Assembly: GCA_026129765.1 (NCBI GenBank)
Contig: JAHCHP010000002.1
Location: 124,001-188,000 of the forward strand
Reading direction: 5' to 3'
Source: Fimbriimonadia bacterium
GTDB lineage: Bacteria; Armatimonadota; Fimbriimonadia; Fimbriimonadales; GBS-DC
DNA: 64,000 bases
In this document: piece after piece, positions 8,279 to 15,613 of the stretch
How positions within the stretch are numbered: the stretch's first letter is position 1
Layout of the letters: every line of letters starts with the position of its first letter
Made by a program: the position numbers and the translations under genes
Notes under the pieces: generated by a model
What the model saw: only the letters and a program-made list of their open reading frames with translations
The model's database searches: none
What the model was told of the DNA's origin: nothing

Positions 8279-9201
8279 AAATGACGAAAACCTTAGGATG
8301 CTTGTTCGCTTTGATGTGCGTTTGTTCTGCTTTCAGCCAAGAAGTCATCGATGACTTTCAAGGGGGTCTGAAAGCGGCTTTGCCCTGGAGTTGGCAAGTT
8401 CCGGGCAATTCGCCTCTTAACACTCTGGATGAGAGTCGTATCCAATATGCGCAAGGCTGGCTCCAAGTCACTTTGCAGTCCGGCACACTGCAGGGCAATG
8501 CGTCTGACAGAAACAACATTCGCAATCTGCCGAGTCTGCCGGTTCGCGCCTTTGCGCCCGGATGGATCGTGGAAACGCGCGTTCGCCTCACCCTGAACGG
8601 TATCACAGGAGCCTATATTCAGGCGGGGCTTGTGTTTTTCACCAATGCGGATAACTACTTCAATTTTCACCTCACGATGGACCCCTTCGATGCCAATCGT
8701 CTTAAGGTCAGCGCGGGGCATGAGTTGAGCGGTAGTTACCAGTGGTCGGGAATCACCTCCACCGGTTGGAACCCCGCTTTGGGCAATCAGGTTCGCCTGC
8801 AGATCCGTCAAGACCCGCAAACCAAGCTCATCCATTTCTACTACGACCGCGAAAATGGCGTGTTCTGGCAGGAAGCGACCGGCTCGCCCAAAAATCCCGC
8901 CGATTACCCTGCGCTGCAAGCGATCTTAGATCAGGGCGGCTCGGTGGGTCTCTATACCGATGCGGCAGGCAGACAGGCAGGCAACATGCCAGTCGCTGCC
9001 TTCGATTATCTGGAGCTTTATTTACCGCCACGCCCGACCGATCTGAACAACGATGGCTGTGTAGATGATATCGATTTGATTCAGGTGCTGTTGCAGTTTG
9101 GCGCGACCGGTCCCTGCCTCATTGGCGATGTGAATGGGAATCAATCGGTCGATGATGACGATTTACTGCAGATGCTGATTGATTTTGGAAAGGGGTGTTA
9201 A
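8275..9201 (+). CDS. Secreted beta-sandwich (DUF1349-like) protein with two dockerin-like repeats
   Basis: A 308-residue secreted protein. A signal peptide (cut after CSAFS) is followed by a lectin/LamG-like or DUF1349-like beta-sandwich domain (about 20-245). The C-terminus holds two calcium-binding dockerin-like repeats, DLNNDGCVDDIDLIQVLLQFG-like at about 258-280 and DVNGNQSVDDDDLLQMLIDFG-like at about 286-306. The dockerin pair may anchor the protein to a partner or a surface. No cohesin is seen in the window. Translation is coupled to the GH16 gene through ATGA. It is a paralogue of the protein at 11094-12071; both begin with DDF.GG...AL.WSW.VPG. Confidence 0.82.
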   Translation: MKMTKTLGCLFALMCVCSAFSQEVIDDFQGGLKAALPWSWQVPGNSPLNTLDESRIQYAQGWLQVTLQSGTLQGNASDRNNIRNLPSLPVRAFAPGWIVETRVRLTLNGITGAYIQAGLVFFTNADNYFNFHLTMDPFDANRLKVSAGHELSGSYQWSGITSTGWNPALGNQVRLQIRQDPQTKLIHFYYDRENGVFWQEATGSPKNPADYPALQAILDQGGSVGLYTDAAGRQAGNMPVAAFDYLELYLPPRPTDLNNDGCVDDIDLIQVLLQFGATGPCLIGDVNGNQSVDDDDLLQMLIDFGKGC

Positions 9202-9203
9202 GG

Positions 9204-10259
9204 ATGTTAAAAGACCGACCGGTTACTTTAGAAGAAGTGGCGCGCCATGCCGGCGTTTCATTGGGAACGGCTTCCAATGTGCTGCACGGCAAACGCGCGC
9301 TTCACTCGAATCGAACCGCCAATAAAGTGCTGGAAAGCGCAAATCTATTGGGATACCGCTCGAATCATTTGGCGCGCAGTCTCGCCAGCAAACGCACGCA
9401 GATTATCGGATTCGTCACCGAGCGTCATCAAACGATGTTGACCCGAAACCGCTATGTGATTCACGTGTTGGATGGCATTTTGGACTATCTGGTGCCGCTG
9501 GATTATCATATCAAGCTGATTTCGCTGCTCAATGATGAACCGCAGCATGTCTGGAGCCAAATCGATAATGGCACTTTAGACGGCGCGATTGTTGTTGCGC
9601 CTGTGATTGGCAGCCCTCTGCTGCAATGGCGCGAGCGATCTTCCCTGCCCGTCGTTGTGGTGGGCAGCGCGCTGCCCAAAGAAATCCCACTGTCTTGGGT
9701 CGATGTGGACAATGAATCGGCAATGTTTCAGTTGGTCGACTGGCTGATCGCGCAAGGTCACCGGAACATCGGCTTTGTGCAGGGACCACCCCAGCAATGG
9801 AGCGCGCTTCAACGCGAAAACGGCTACCGGCGCGCCTTGAGCCATTATCAGATTGCGCTCCAACCCCGCTGGATCGCTCCCGGCGATTATGATACCGGTT
9901 CCGGAGTCGAAGCGGGCAAACAACTGCTCGCCCAAAACCCTGACTTGACCGCGATTGTAGCGGCGAATGACCAGATGGCAGCGGGCGTTTTGGAAGCGTG
10001 CCGCGCATTGGGTAAGCGCGTGCCAGAGGATATTTCCGTGACGGGGTTTGACGATATGGACTTAGCGCGCCATACCACGCCGCCGCTCACTACGATTCGC
10101 CATACAATTCACGACAACGCGATGAAAGCCACAGAACGCCTCGTGGCACAAATCCAATCGGACGAAAAGCCTGCGCTTGTTCAAGAACTGGTTCCCGGCG
10201 AGCTCGTGATTCGCGACAGCGTGAGCCAAGCGCGCCAGGCGGTTCCAGTCTCTCGTTAA
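9204..10259 (+). CDS. LacI-family transcriptional repressor (first copy)
   Basis: DNA-binding repressor with an N-terminal helix-turn-helix (VTLEEVARHAGVSLGTASNVL, residues about 7-27) and a periplasmic-binding-protein-like sensor domain ending with DDMDLARHTTPPLTTIRH. I chose the ATG at 9204 because AAAGGGG lies 8 bases before it; the frame can open at GTG 9195. It is the third gene of the operon with the GH16-like enzyme and dockerin protein and probably binds the palindrome at 7299-7314. It is clearly paralogous to the LacI at 12166-13185: ERHQ, DGILDYL, AIVVAP, SPLLQW, VDVDNE and QGHR are shared. The effector is presumably a sugar. Confidence 0.9.
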   Translation: MLKDRPVTLEEVARHAGVSLGTASNVLHGKRALHSNRTANKVLESANLLGYRSNHLARSLASKRTQIIGFVTERHQTMLTRNRYVIHVLDGILDYLVPLDYHIKLISLLNDEPQHVWSQIDNGTLDGAIVVAPVIGSPLLQWRERSSLPVVVVGSALPKEIPLSWVDVDNESAMFQLVDWLIAQGHRNIGFVQGPPQQWSALQRENGYRRALSHYQIALQPRWIAPGDYDTGSGVEAGKQLLAQNPDLTAIVAANDQMAAGVLEACRALGKRVPEDISVTGFDDMDLARHTTPPLTTIRHTIHDNAMKATERLVAQIQSDEKPALVQELVPGELVIRDSVSQARQAVPVSR

Positions 10260-10263
10260 GAAA

Positions 10264-11031
10264 TCACTGTTCACGAAGGCACGGCAGCGACCAAGGAAAT
10301 GGGAAATAAGGACAGAACTGCCGGACATCGATAACGTTAGAACAGTTAGTGTTCGGCGCGGCAGGTCCCGAAAGCACCGGCTGCCATTTCGCATGCGCGT
10401 CATAAAACAAGAAGGTCGCGCCCTTACTGTGAACTATGGACGGGCAGTCAGACGGGGGCGGCACAAAGAACCCATCGTTCAAGGTCTGTTGTTCATCCAC
10501 CAGCAACACCAATTCTGCCGGTCGCTGCACTCGCGAGTCGGGGATAAATCCTAAAAAGTAGTTCATCGAATAGCTCAACATCTTATCTTGACGACTGTCG
10601 GAAGGACAAGAATAGATCTTTGTGTTTTTCACATAAGGATAGAGCGCGCCCGCCTGCGGACCGCCTGCCGATTGCCATGCGGGACTGATGCGATTCGTTC
10701 GAGGGTCACCGGCATACTGCTCCACAAATACCCACAACGCGGGAACCCAATGCCCCTGCTGCGCCCACCGAACCGGTGTTTTGAACCAATCGGGGTCGTA
10801 AGTGCGCGGGTAGTTCTGCGGATCGCCAGGCGCAGCCCCCGGCATCTGTTCATCGTAATCGGTTGCATAGGCGCGAAAAGCGATGCCCATTTGCTTCAAA
10901 TTGCTGATGCATTGCGTCTGCCGCCCCTTCTCGCGCGCTTGCGCAAAAACCGGGAATAAAATCGCTGCCAAAATCGCAATAATGGCGATCACCACTAACA
11001 ACTCAATCAAGGTGAAACCTGTTCTGCGCAT
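10264..11031 (-). CDS. Prepilin-like protein (N-methylation motif, DUF1559-type)
   Basis: A 255-residue pseudopilin-like protein. The type IV prepilin leader is clear: [20 protein letters not shown], cut after G with Glu at position +5, followed by the usual [17 protein letters not shown]. The C-terminal half has the motif H-x9-D with KW ([16 protein letters not shown]). Such proteins are numerous in Planctomycetes and Armatimonadota and are exported by a type II/type IV pilus-like machine; their function is mostly unknown. GAGGAG precedes the ATG. It lies 62 bases after the dockerin gene in the same direction and may be the last gene of the second LacI operon. Confidence 0.88.
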   Translation of the reverse strand: MRRTGFTLIELLVVIAIIAILAAILFPVFAQAREKGRQTQCISNLKQMGIAFRAYATDYDEQMPGAAPGDPQNYPRTYDPDWFKTPVRWAQQGHWVPALWVFVEQYAGDPRTNRISPAWQSAGGPQAGALYPYVKNTKIYSCPSDSRQDKMLSYSMNYFLGFIPDSRVQRPAELVLLVDEQQTLNDGFFVPPPSDCPSIVHSKGATFLFYDAHAKWQPVLSGPAAPNTNCSNVIDVRQFCPYFPFPWSLPCLREQ

Positions 11032-11093
11032 CTTTTTCTCCTCAAATTGCAGAATGGGGAAGCGATTGATCGCTTCCCCCAGAGAGTATGATC

Positions 11094-12071
11094 TTAGCCA
11101 AAGTTAAACAACACGTTCAGCAGGTCTCTGTCGTCCACAATGCCGTCATTGTTCGTGTCTTCGATCGCGCACGTATCGGATGTGCCAAACGCGAACAAGA
11201 CCGCCAGCAGATCGGTATCATCAACTACGCCGTCCGCATTGATATCGCCCATGCGAACCACAGGCAGATTGGTCTCGATATAATCAAACGAAACGAGGTT
11301 CTCGGTTTCTCTGCCTGCTGTATCGGTGTAGAGACCGATCTTCAGTTCGGGACGATTGATGAAATCAATCATATAACCGCCGAACCAGCTGCCCCAACCG
11401 GGACACCCGTCTGCAGGGAAGAAAATCGCGCCGCACTCGGTGCCGTCGAAATCGAGCCATTCCGAGTCCTCGTTGGGCTTATACTTCAGAATCAACGCGG
11501 GAATCCCGGAGAACAGGTAGCTGTTGGTATATTCCAACCGCAGACCGACTTTGCCGCCATTGGCAGGAGGCTGGAAAGCGACTGTGCCGCGCGCGCCCCA
11601 AGTGAACCAGCCCCCCAGTTCCATCTGAGCAGAACCATTGATCAGGTCATCTGTCGTGGCGTTTCGGGTCAACAGCATCTCGAAATAGCTGTCCGCGTTC
11701 TCAAAGATGATAAGCCCTACCTGGAAGTAGTTGCCTTCCTGCGGTTCAGGCCAGTCCGCACTGAACATCATTTCGATGTACCAGTTATCGGGACGAGGCG
11801 CGCTGTCCAAAATTCTCAGGTTCGGAATATCGTGCGCTTCATTGAATTCCTGATAAAATCCGCCCACCCGAGTTAAAATATCCAGGCTGTTCGCGGAGAA
11901 CGAGGCGAGAGATGTGGGACCGGAACATTCGTTCACAAGCCCAGGAACTTTCCATGACCAGCTCAAAGCGGGATTGAAACCGCCGCTGAAATCATCGCGT
12001 ACAACAGTTTGTGCCTGCCCCAGACTGACGGTCAGAGCAGTTGCCACTCCAATTGATAACAAGCGCTTCAT
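11094..12071 (-). CDS. Secreted beta-sandwich protein with two dockerin-like repeats (second copy)
   Basis: A 325-residue secreted protein with a signal peptide (cut after LGQAQ), a lectin-like domain (about 25-260) and two terminal dockerin-like repeats, [21 protein letters not shown]-like and [21 protein letters not shown]-like. It is a paralogue of the 8275-9201 product. The first codons contain TGAAGCGCTT, which resembles the LacI operator, but this may be chance because it encodes Met-Lys-Arg-Leu. A GGAGG site is present before the start. It lies between the second LacI gene and the prepilin-like gene, all on the minus strand. It probably binds carbohydrate outside the cell; this is inferred. 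Confidence 0.82.
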   Translation of the reverse strand: MKRLLSIGVATALTVSLGQAQTVVRDDFSGGFNPALSWSWKVPGLVNECSGPTSLASFSANSLDILTRVGGFYQEFNEAHDIPNLRILDSAPRPDNWYIEMMFSADWPEPQEGNYFQVGLIIFENADSYFEMLLTRNATTDDLINGSAQMELGGWFTWGARGTVAFQPPANGGKVGLRLEYTNSYLFSGIPALILKYKPNEDSEWLDFDGTECGAIFFPADGCPGWGSWFGGYMIDFINRPELKIGLYTDTAGRETENLVSFDYIETNLPVVRMGDINADGVVDDTDLLAVLFAFGTSDTCAIEDTNNDGIVDDRDLLNVLFNFG

Positions 12072-12112
12072 TGTGCTTACCTCCGATTGATTTTATGTTC
12101 CCTTTCGGGTAT

Positions 12113-12131
12113 GGCTTGCGCTGAACAAGCC
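12113..12131 (-). other. Small intercistronic hairpin
   Basis: GGCTTG and CAAGCC pair around a 7-base loop between the LacI gene and the dockerin gene; outer bases GGGT/ACCC can extend the stem. There is no T-run. It may be an mRNA processing or stability element. Confidence 0.35.
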
Positions 12132-12165
12132 GGTTAACCCCTCTTTACTGAAGAGCGATTGCGAT

Positions 12166-13185
12166 TTACTGGATGACGCGCGCGCTTTCGCGAATCTCCA
12201 ATCGCGGCGCGAGCAGCTTTCGTCCATGAACCCTTTCCCCTGAATCGATCCCTTTCAGCAACCACTCTGCAGCGATGTGTCCAATTTCATGCAGGGGCTG
12301 GGAAACGGTTGTGAGCGTAGGTGAGGTGTGTTGTCCTAAATCGATGCCGTCAAATCCGGTAACCGATAATTGATCAGGCACAACAATCCCTTTTGCGCGA
12401 CATAACTCCATAAATGAAACCGCCATCAAATCATTGCTCACCACGACGACGCTCGGTAGCCTGCTTGCGCTCAACAATTGTTCGCCTGCCCAAAAACCAG
12501 CGTCATAGGTATAGTCCCCTTCCACCATCCATTCCTGCCGCGCCGGAATACCATAATCTAACAAGACATTGAGAAATGACTGTTTGCGGAGACGCGCGCT
12601 CCATTGCTTCTGGGAACCGCCCATGAATCCAAACTCGCGATGCCCTTGCGCATAGAGCCACTCGACGAGAGAACGCATGCCTGCCTCGTTATCCACATCG
12701 ACGCACGCCCCAGCGTCCGTTTCTTGCGACATACAGCCCACGAAGACAACCGGCAGTGGCGAATGGGCATGCCATTGGAGCAACGGGCTGTCTTCCAGCG
12801 GCGCGACCACAATCCCAGCATCGATACTGCTATTAAAAACGCGCTGGGACATGGTCTCTTCGGACGACTCCTGAAGAGAGATGAGAACCAAAGAATACTC
12901 GCGAGGGATCAAATAATCCAAAATGCCATCCATAATTGGGATGATATAGGGATTGCGGCTTAACAGACCTTGATGACGCTCGACCACCAGCCCCAACGTC
13001 CGGGCGCGCTGCTGAACAAGCGCTTTCGCCAGTAGATTGGGGCGGTACTCCAGTTCCTCTGCCGCCTTTAAGACGCGATGAACGGTCGCGGCACGATAAA
13101 GATCGACCCGCCCGCTCAACACTGTTGATGCGGTGGTAACCGAAACACCCGCTGCCTTCGCCACTTCGCGCAAGGTCTTTTTCAC
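12166..13185 (-). CDS. LacI-family transcriptional repressor (second copy)
   Basis: A 339-residue repressor with helix-turn-helix TLREVAKAAGVSVTTASTVL near the N-terminus and a sugar-sensor domain ending in DGIDLGQHTSPTLTTVSQ. The start is GTG at 13185, preceded by GAGAGGAG. It is the first gene of a minus-strand set followed by a dockerin protein and a prepilin-like protein. Its promoter overlaps a long inverted repeat (13235-13268), which suggests autorepression. It is paralogous to the LacI at 9204-10259, so the two loci face each other as relatives. Direct cross-regulation is possible because the half-sites share GAAGCG. Confidence 0.9.
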   Translation of the reverse strand: MKKTLREVAKAAGVSVTTASTVLSGRVDLYRAATVHRVLKAAEELEYRPNLLAKALVQQRARTLGLVVERHQGLLSRNPYIIPIMDGILDYLIPREYSLVLISLQESSEETMSQRVFNSSIDAGIVVAPLEDSPLLQWHAHSPLPVVFVGCMSQETDAGACVDVDNEAGMRSLVEWLYAQGHREFGFMGGSQKQWSARLRKQSFLNVLLDYGIPARQEWMVEGDYTYDAGFWAGEQLLSASRLPSVVVVSNDLMAVSFMELCRAKGIVVPDQLSVTGFDGIDLGQHTSPTLTTVSQPLHEIGHIAAEWLLKGIDSGERVHGRKLLAPRLEIRESARVIQ

Positions 13186-13234
13186 GCTTTCTGCTCCTCT
13201 CCGATTTGATACAGCGATTTCAGGTAAGAATTTT

Positions 13235-13280
13235 GTTTTTGAAGCGTTCTTAGAAACGCTTCAAAAACATCTATATTATA
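13235..13280 (-). promoter_or_regulatory. Promoter and operator-like inverted repeat of the second LacI gene
   Basis: The minus-strand -10 box TATAAT is at 13275-13280. Directly after it, at the expected start of transcription, are perfect 14-base arms (GTTTTTGAAGCGTT 13235-13248, AACGCTTCAAAAAC 13255-13268) around six bases. Inside is GAAACGCTTC, one base from the LacI consensus GAAGCGCTTC. Confidence 0.65.
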
Positions 13281-13397
13281 CACCACTTTTTGCGTTTTCG
13301 ACTCATGGATTTCGATTTTTTTGAAAAAATAAGATTTTTTATGTAGAGGAGGGGGCAAATCACTAAAGCAGGAATTGGGCGTGGTTCCGCCAATTCT

Positions 13398-14420
13398 ATG
13401 CCCATGCGACCACCCAAAGAACAAACTGACAAACTCCCTGCCTCGCCCTACCGAACGGATGAAACCTTCAAAACCGCCATCCAACTCTTCTTCAAACCAA
13501 TGGCGCAACTCCTTCTCCCAGACCTCGCCCGAGACATCGATTGGAAACAGCCCTATACCTTCCTCGATAAAGAACTCCAGAAACTCCACCCCCAAAACGA
13601 AACCCAGAAACGCTTCGTGGATACCCTCGTCCAAGTCACTTTGAAAAATGGAAACGAACAATGGCTACTCATCCATATCGAAATCCAAGCGCAAAGCGAA
13701 GAGGAATTCCCGCAACGCATGTGGGAATATTTCTATCGTCTCATGGATCGCTATCGCCGCCCTGTGGTCAGTGTGGCTTTGTTAGCCGATGAAAACCGTG
13801 CATGGCGTCCCTCCACTTTTCAGTATGAAGGATGGGGAACCCGTCTGCAGTTTGAGTTCCGTTCCATCAAATTAATTGATTATTCGGAGAACCTGGAATC
13901 TTTAGCGCGAAGCAAGAACCCGTTTGCGTTAGTGATTTTAGCCTATTTGAAAGCGTTGCGGGCACGGGGCGATGCGCGTCTATTGTTGGAAGAAAAGATT
14001 GCGTTGGCGCGTTCGTTGTCTCAACGAGGGTATAATGTACGGGCGGGTTTACAGTTATTGGCGTTGTTGGATCGTTTAGTGGCATTGCCCGCAGAGTTAG
14101 AGTTAGCGTATGAACAGTATTTACAGGAGTGGACAGAGATGCCAGAGACCGAATTGATATCGAATTTTGAGCGTCGTATGCGTGAGCGTTACCTGCAAGA
14201 GGGTATCGCGGCAGGAGAACATCGCGGCATGGAATACAGCACTCGTGACTCGGTTCGGGATGTTTTGCGTGTGAAGTTTGGTCGCGTGCCTCGTCCATTG
14301 GATGCTCAATTGCGTCAGATTTCAGAGGTTGAAGCTCTGCGAGAGTTGTTGCGCGAGGCGGTGTTGGCAAATACACTGGATGAGTTTGCCCAGGCAATTG
14401 AGGCGCGCCTCTCCCAATGA
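13398..14420 (+). CDS. Rpn-family recombination-promoting nuclease / putative transposase (PD-(D/E)XK)
   Basis: A 340-residue protein of the Rpn/YhgA-like group. The N-terminal half has the typical YRTDETFK and KPMAQLLLPDL segments and a PD-(D/E)XK core: D in RFVDTLVQVTL, then the ExQ motif in LLIHIEIQAQ, then the helix PQRMWEYFYRLMDRY. The C-terminal half is helical, with a region resembling DUF4351 (RDVLRVKFGRVP). These proteins cut DNA in vitro and occur in many copies, without terminal repeats. An imperfect inverted repeat (GAATTGG...CCAATTC, 13373-13397) ends at the start codon; no ribosome binding site is clear. A frame on the opposite strand is a shadow. Confidence 0.82.
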   Translation: MPMRPPKEQTDKLPASPYRTDETFKTAIQLFFKPMAQLLLPDLARDIDWKQPYTFLDKELQKLHPQNETQKRFVDTLVQVTLKNGNEQWLLIHIEIQAQSEEEFPQRMWEYFYRLMDRYRRPVVSVALLADENRAWRPSTFQYEGWGTRLQFEFRSIKLIDYSENLESLARSKNPFALVILAYLKALRARGDARLLLEEKIALARSLSQRGYNVRAGLQLLALLDRLVALPAELELAYEQYLQEWTEMPETELISNFERRMRERYLQEGIAAGEHRGMEYSTRDSVRDVLRVKFGRVPRPLDAQLRQISEVEALRELLREAVLANTLDEFAQAIEARLSQ

Positions 14421-14431
14421 TACAACCCCCT

Positions 14432-14851
14432 TCAAATGTTCAGTTTCTCTTTCAATCCTGCGGGAGCAGACACGGGCTTGCCCTGCTGGTTGATCCACAC
14501 GTGCCGCGTCCAGCCTTCCGCAAGCAGAGAGCGCGTCTCCGAATCCAAAATCTCGTATTGAAAACGCATCGCGCTGCGCCCTAATTCGGTCAACTGCACT
14601 CGAGCGATCACCCGCATGCCAAAGCGCGCGGGCATTTTGTAACGGCAGTAAGCATCCACCACTGCTAAGGGCGTGCCATCCTCTTCAATTTGCTGGTAAT
14701 TGATTCCATACCGGTCGCAAAACGCGCCGCGCGCGACTTCAAACCAAACATAGTAATTCGCGTAGTAGACCACACCCATCGCGTCCGTTTCCGCATAGCG
14801 CACGGGATAGGGTGCGGTCTCAATCCAGGGGGTCAGAGGCTGCCTTTCCAT
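14432..14851 (-). CDS. YbgC/4-hydroxybenzoyl-CoA thioesterase-type acyl-CoA thioesterase
   Basis: Hotdog-fold thioesterase of 139 residues. The family motif RYAETDAMGVVYYANYYVWFE is present, with the catalytic Asp in ETDAMG, followed by CRYKMPARFGMRV and a final GWTRHVWI. It probably hydrolyses short- or medium-chain acyl-CoA in the cytosol. The start codon is preceded by TATTCT at a distance of 6 bases and no Shine-Dalgarno sequence, so a leaderless mRNA is possible. It is convergent with the Rpn-like gene, with a gap of about ten bases. Confidence 0.87.
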   Translation of the reverse strand: MERQPLTPWIETAPYPVRYAETDAMGVVYYANYYVWFEVARGAFCDRYGINYQQIEEDGTPLAVVDAYCRYKMPARFGMRVIARVQLTELGRSAMRFQYEILDSETRSLLAEGWTRHVWINQQGKPVSAPAGLKEKLNI

Positions 14852-14857
14852 TCCATA

Positions 14858-14863
14858 AGAATA
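14858..14863 (-). promoter_or_regulatory. Possible -10 box of a leaderless promoter (thioesterase)
   Basis: Minus-strand TATTCT is followed by 6 bases and the ATG. It matches TATAAT at four positions, including the key first two and the last. Confidence 0.35.
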
Positions 14864-15016
14864 CCTGACTTAGCGCGCATCGCGCCGATTTTGGGTTCAA
14901 AAACCGCTGAACCCCGCATTCTTTCCTACTCAAGCAATGGCGCGCGATGGAAAAAACTGTTTGGGGAAATAGCGCAAGCAATGGCGCTTTGCGCGAACCT
15001 TCTGGGAGGTGCAATT

Positions 15017-15106
15017 ATGATGTCGGTGATTGCGTTAGCAGTTGCCGCAGTGTGTGTCGCCGGAGCATTCAGCCTGCTTCGAGACGCGCTCGCGGACATT
15101 TGGTAA
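15017..15106 (+). CDS. Small hydrophobic membrane protein, 29 residues
   Basis: A short reading frame, too small for most gene finders. GGGAGGTG stands 5 bases before ATG ATG, one of the best ribosome binding sites in the window. The product has a single hydrophobic helix (MMSVIALAVAAVCVAGAFSL) followed by a short charged tail LRDALADIW, the typical build of single-span regulatory membrane peptides. It lies alone between the thioesterase and feo genes, with a divergent thioesterase upstream. No family was recognised and the function is unknown. The main doubt is whether it is expressed. Confidence 0.55.
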   Translation: MMSVIALAVAAVCVAGAFSLLRDALADIW

Positions 15107-15173
15107 TCTGCTGCAACACAAACGTCAACGGGCAGGCGCGCAGGGGAGAAAAGCGCGCTTGCCTCTGATTTCT

Positions 15174-15395
15174 TCATTCCACTAAAATCAAACCCGCCAT
15201 TTGACGGTCAATCGCAGCATGGGTATGCCCCACTTCCACCACAAATGTAGGGAATCGTTGAATCACCGTGATGATGCGTCCCGGCGCGATACCGAGCGCC
15301 ATCAACTTGCGCCAATGCCCCTCCGCATCGCGTTGAATGTCCACGATTCGCGCCGTTTCGCGGGTGGCAAGAGAGGTCAATATTCGGCTCATCAT
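15174..15395 (-). CDS. feoA: FeoA-domain protein
   Basis: A 73-residue SH3-like FeoA protein, partner of the ferrous iron transporter FeoB. Seen: ATRETARIVDIQRD, then the typical LMALGIAPGRIITVIQRFP and a C-terminal IDRQMAGLILV. I chose the ATG at 15395 because it overlaps the stop of the zinc-ribbon gene (ATGA); a longer frame reaches 15458 but would overlap that gene by 67 bases and has no ribosome binding site. It is the last gene of a four-gene feo operon on the minus strand. Confidence 0.82.
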   Translation of the reverse strand: MMSRILTSLATRETARIVDIQRDAEGHWRKLMALGIAPGRIITVIQRFPTFVVEVGHTHAAIDRQMAGLILVE

Positions 15396-15598
15396 GTCTT
15401 TGCAGCGGGCGTTTTCTGTTTGCGCGACTTCGCCCAACCAAGGAGGGACTTTAACCATGCGGGTTCTTGCGGCTGCTCATAACCGCAACGCGGGCATTTA
15501 ACCAACCGGCACCCGCCAAACGCGCCGCAACCTTTACAGGCTTTTTCGATGTTTTCCTGTGTGAGTTCTAACCCACAAAAACTGCATTGATTATTCAT
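15392..15598 (-). CDS. Small cysteine-rich (zinc-ribbon) protein of the feo operon
   Basis: A 68-residue protein with seven Cys in the first 40 residues: CSFC near the start, CKGCGAFGGC, then CPRCGY. This looks like two zinc-ribbon knuckles, followed by a basic tail. It sits between feoB and feoA with the ATGA overlap. Small Cys-rich proteins are known as FeoB companions in several phyla, but this one has no name I can give. It could sense iron or be a metallochaperone; that is inference from position. Confidence 0.72.
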   Translation of the reverse strand: MNNQCSFCGLELTQENIEKACKGCGAFGGCRLVKCPRCGYEQPQEPAWLKSLLGWAKSRKQKTPAAKT

Positions 15599-15613
15599 AT
15601 CTCTATCGTCCCA

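Noticed and set aside
11088-11876. Open frame of 262 codons on the plus strand
   Set aside because: Antisense shadow of the secreted dockerin protein, which has a signal peptide and dockerin repeats.
12050-12066. LacI operator at the start of the second dockerin gene (TGAAGCGCTTG)
   Set aside because: It matches the core but only one half is complete, and it encodes the common Met-Lys-Arg-Leu start; chance is likely.
13182-13661. Open frame of 159 codons on the minus strand
   Set aside because: It runs antisense through the start of the Rpn-like gene and the LacI promoter; the composition (long runs of Phe, Glu, Gly) is that of a shadow frame.
14940-15016. Possible riboswitch before the 29-codon gene
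   Set aside because: Only short stems (AGCGC/GCGCT, GCGCAA/TTGCGC) are seen and no known class fits, so a riboswitch is not supported.
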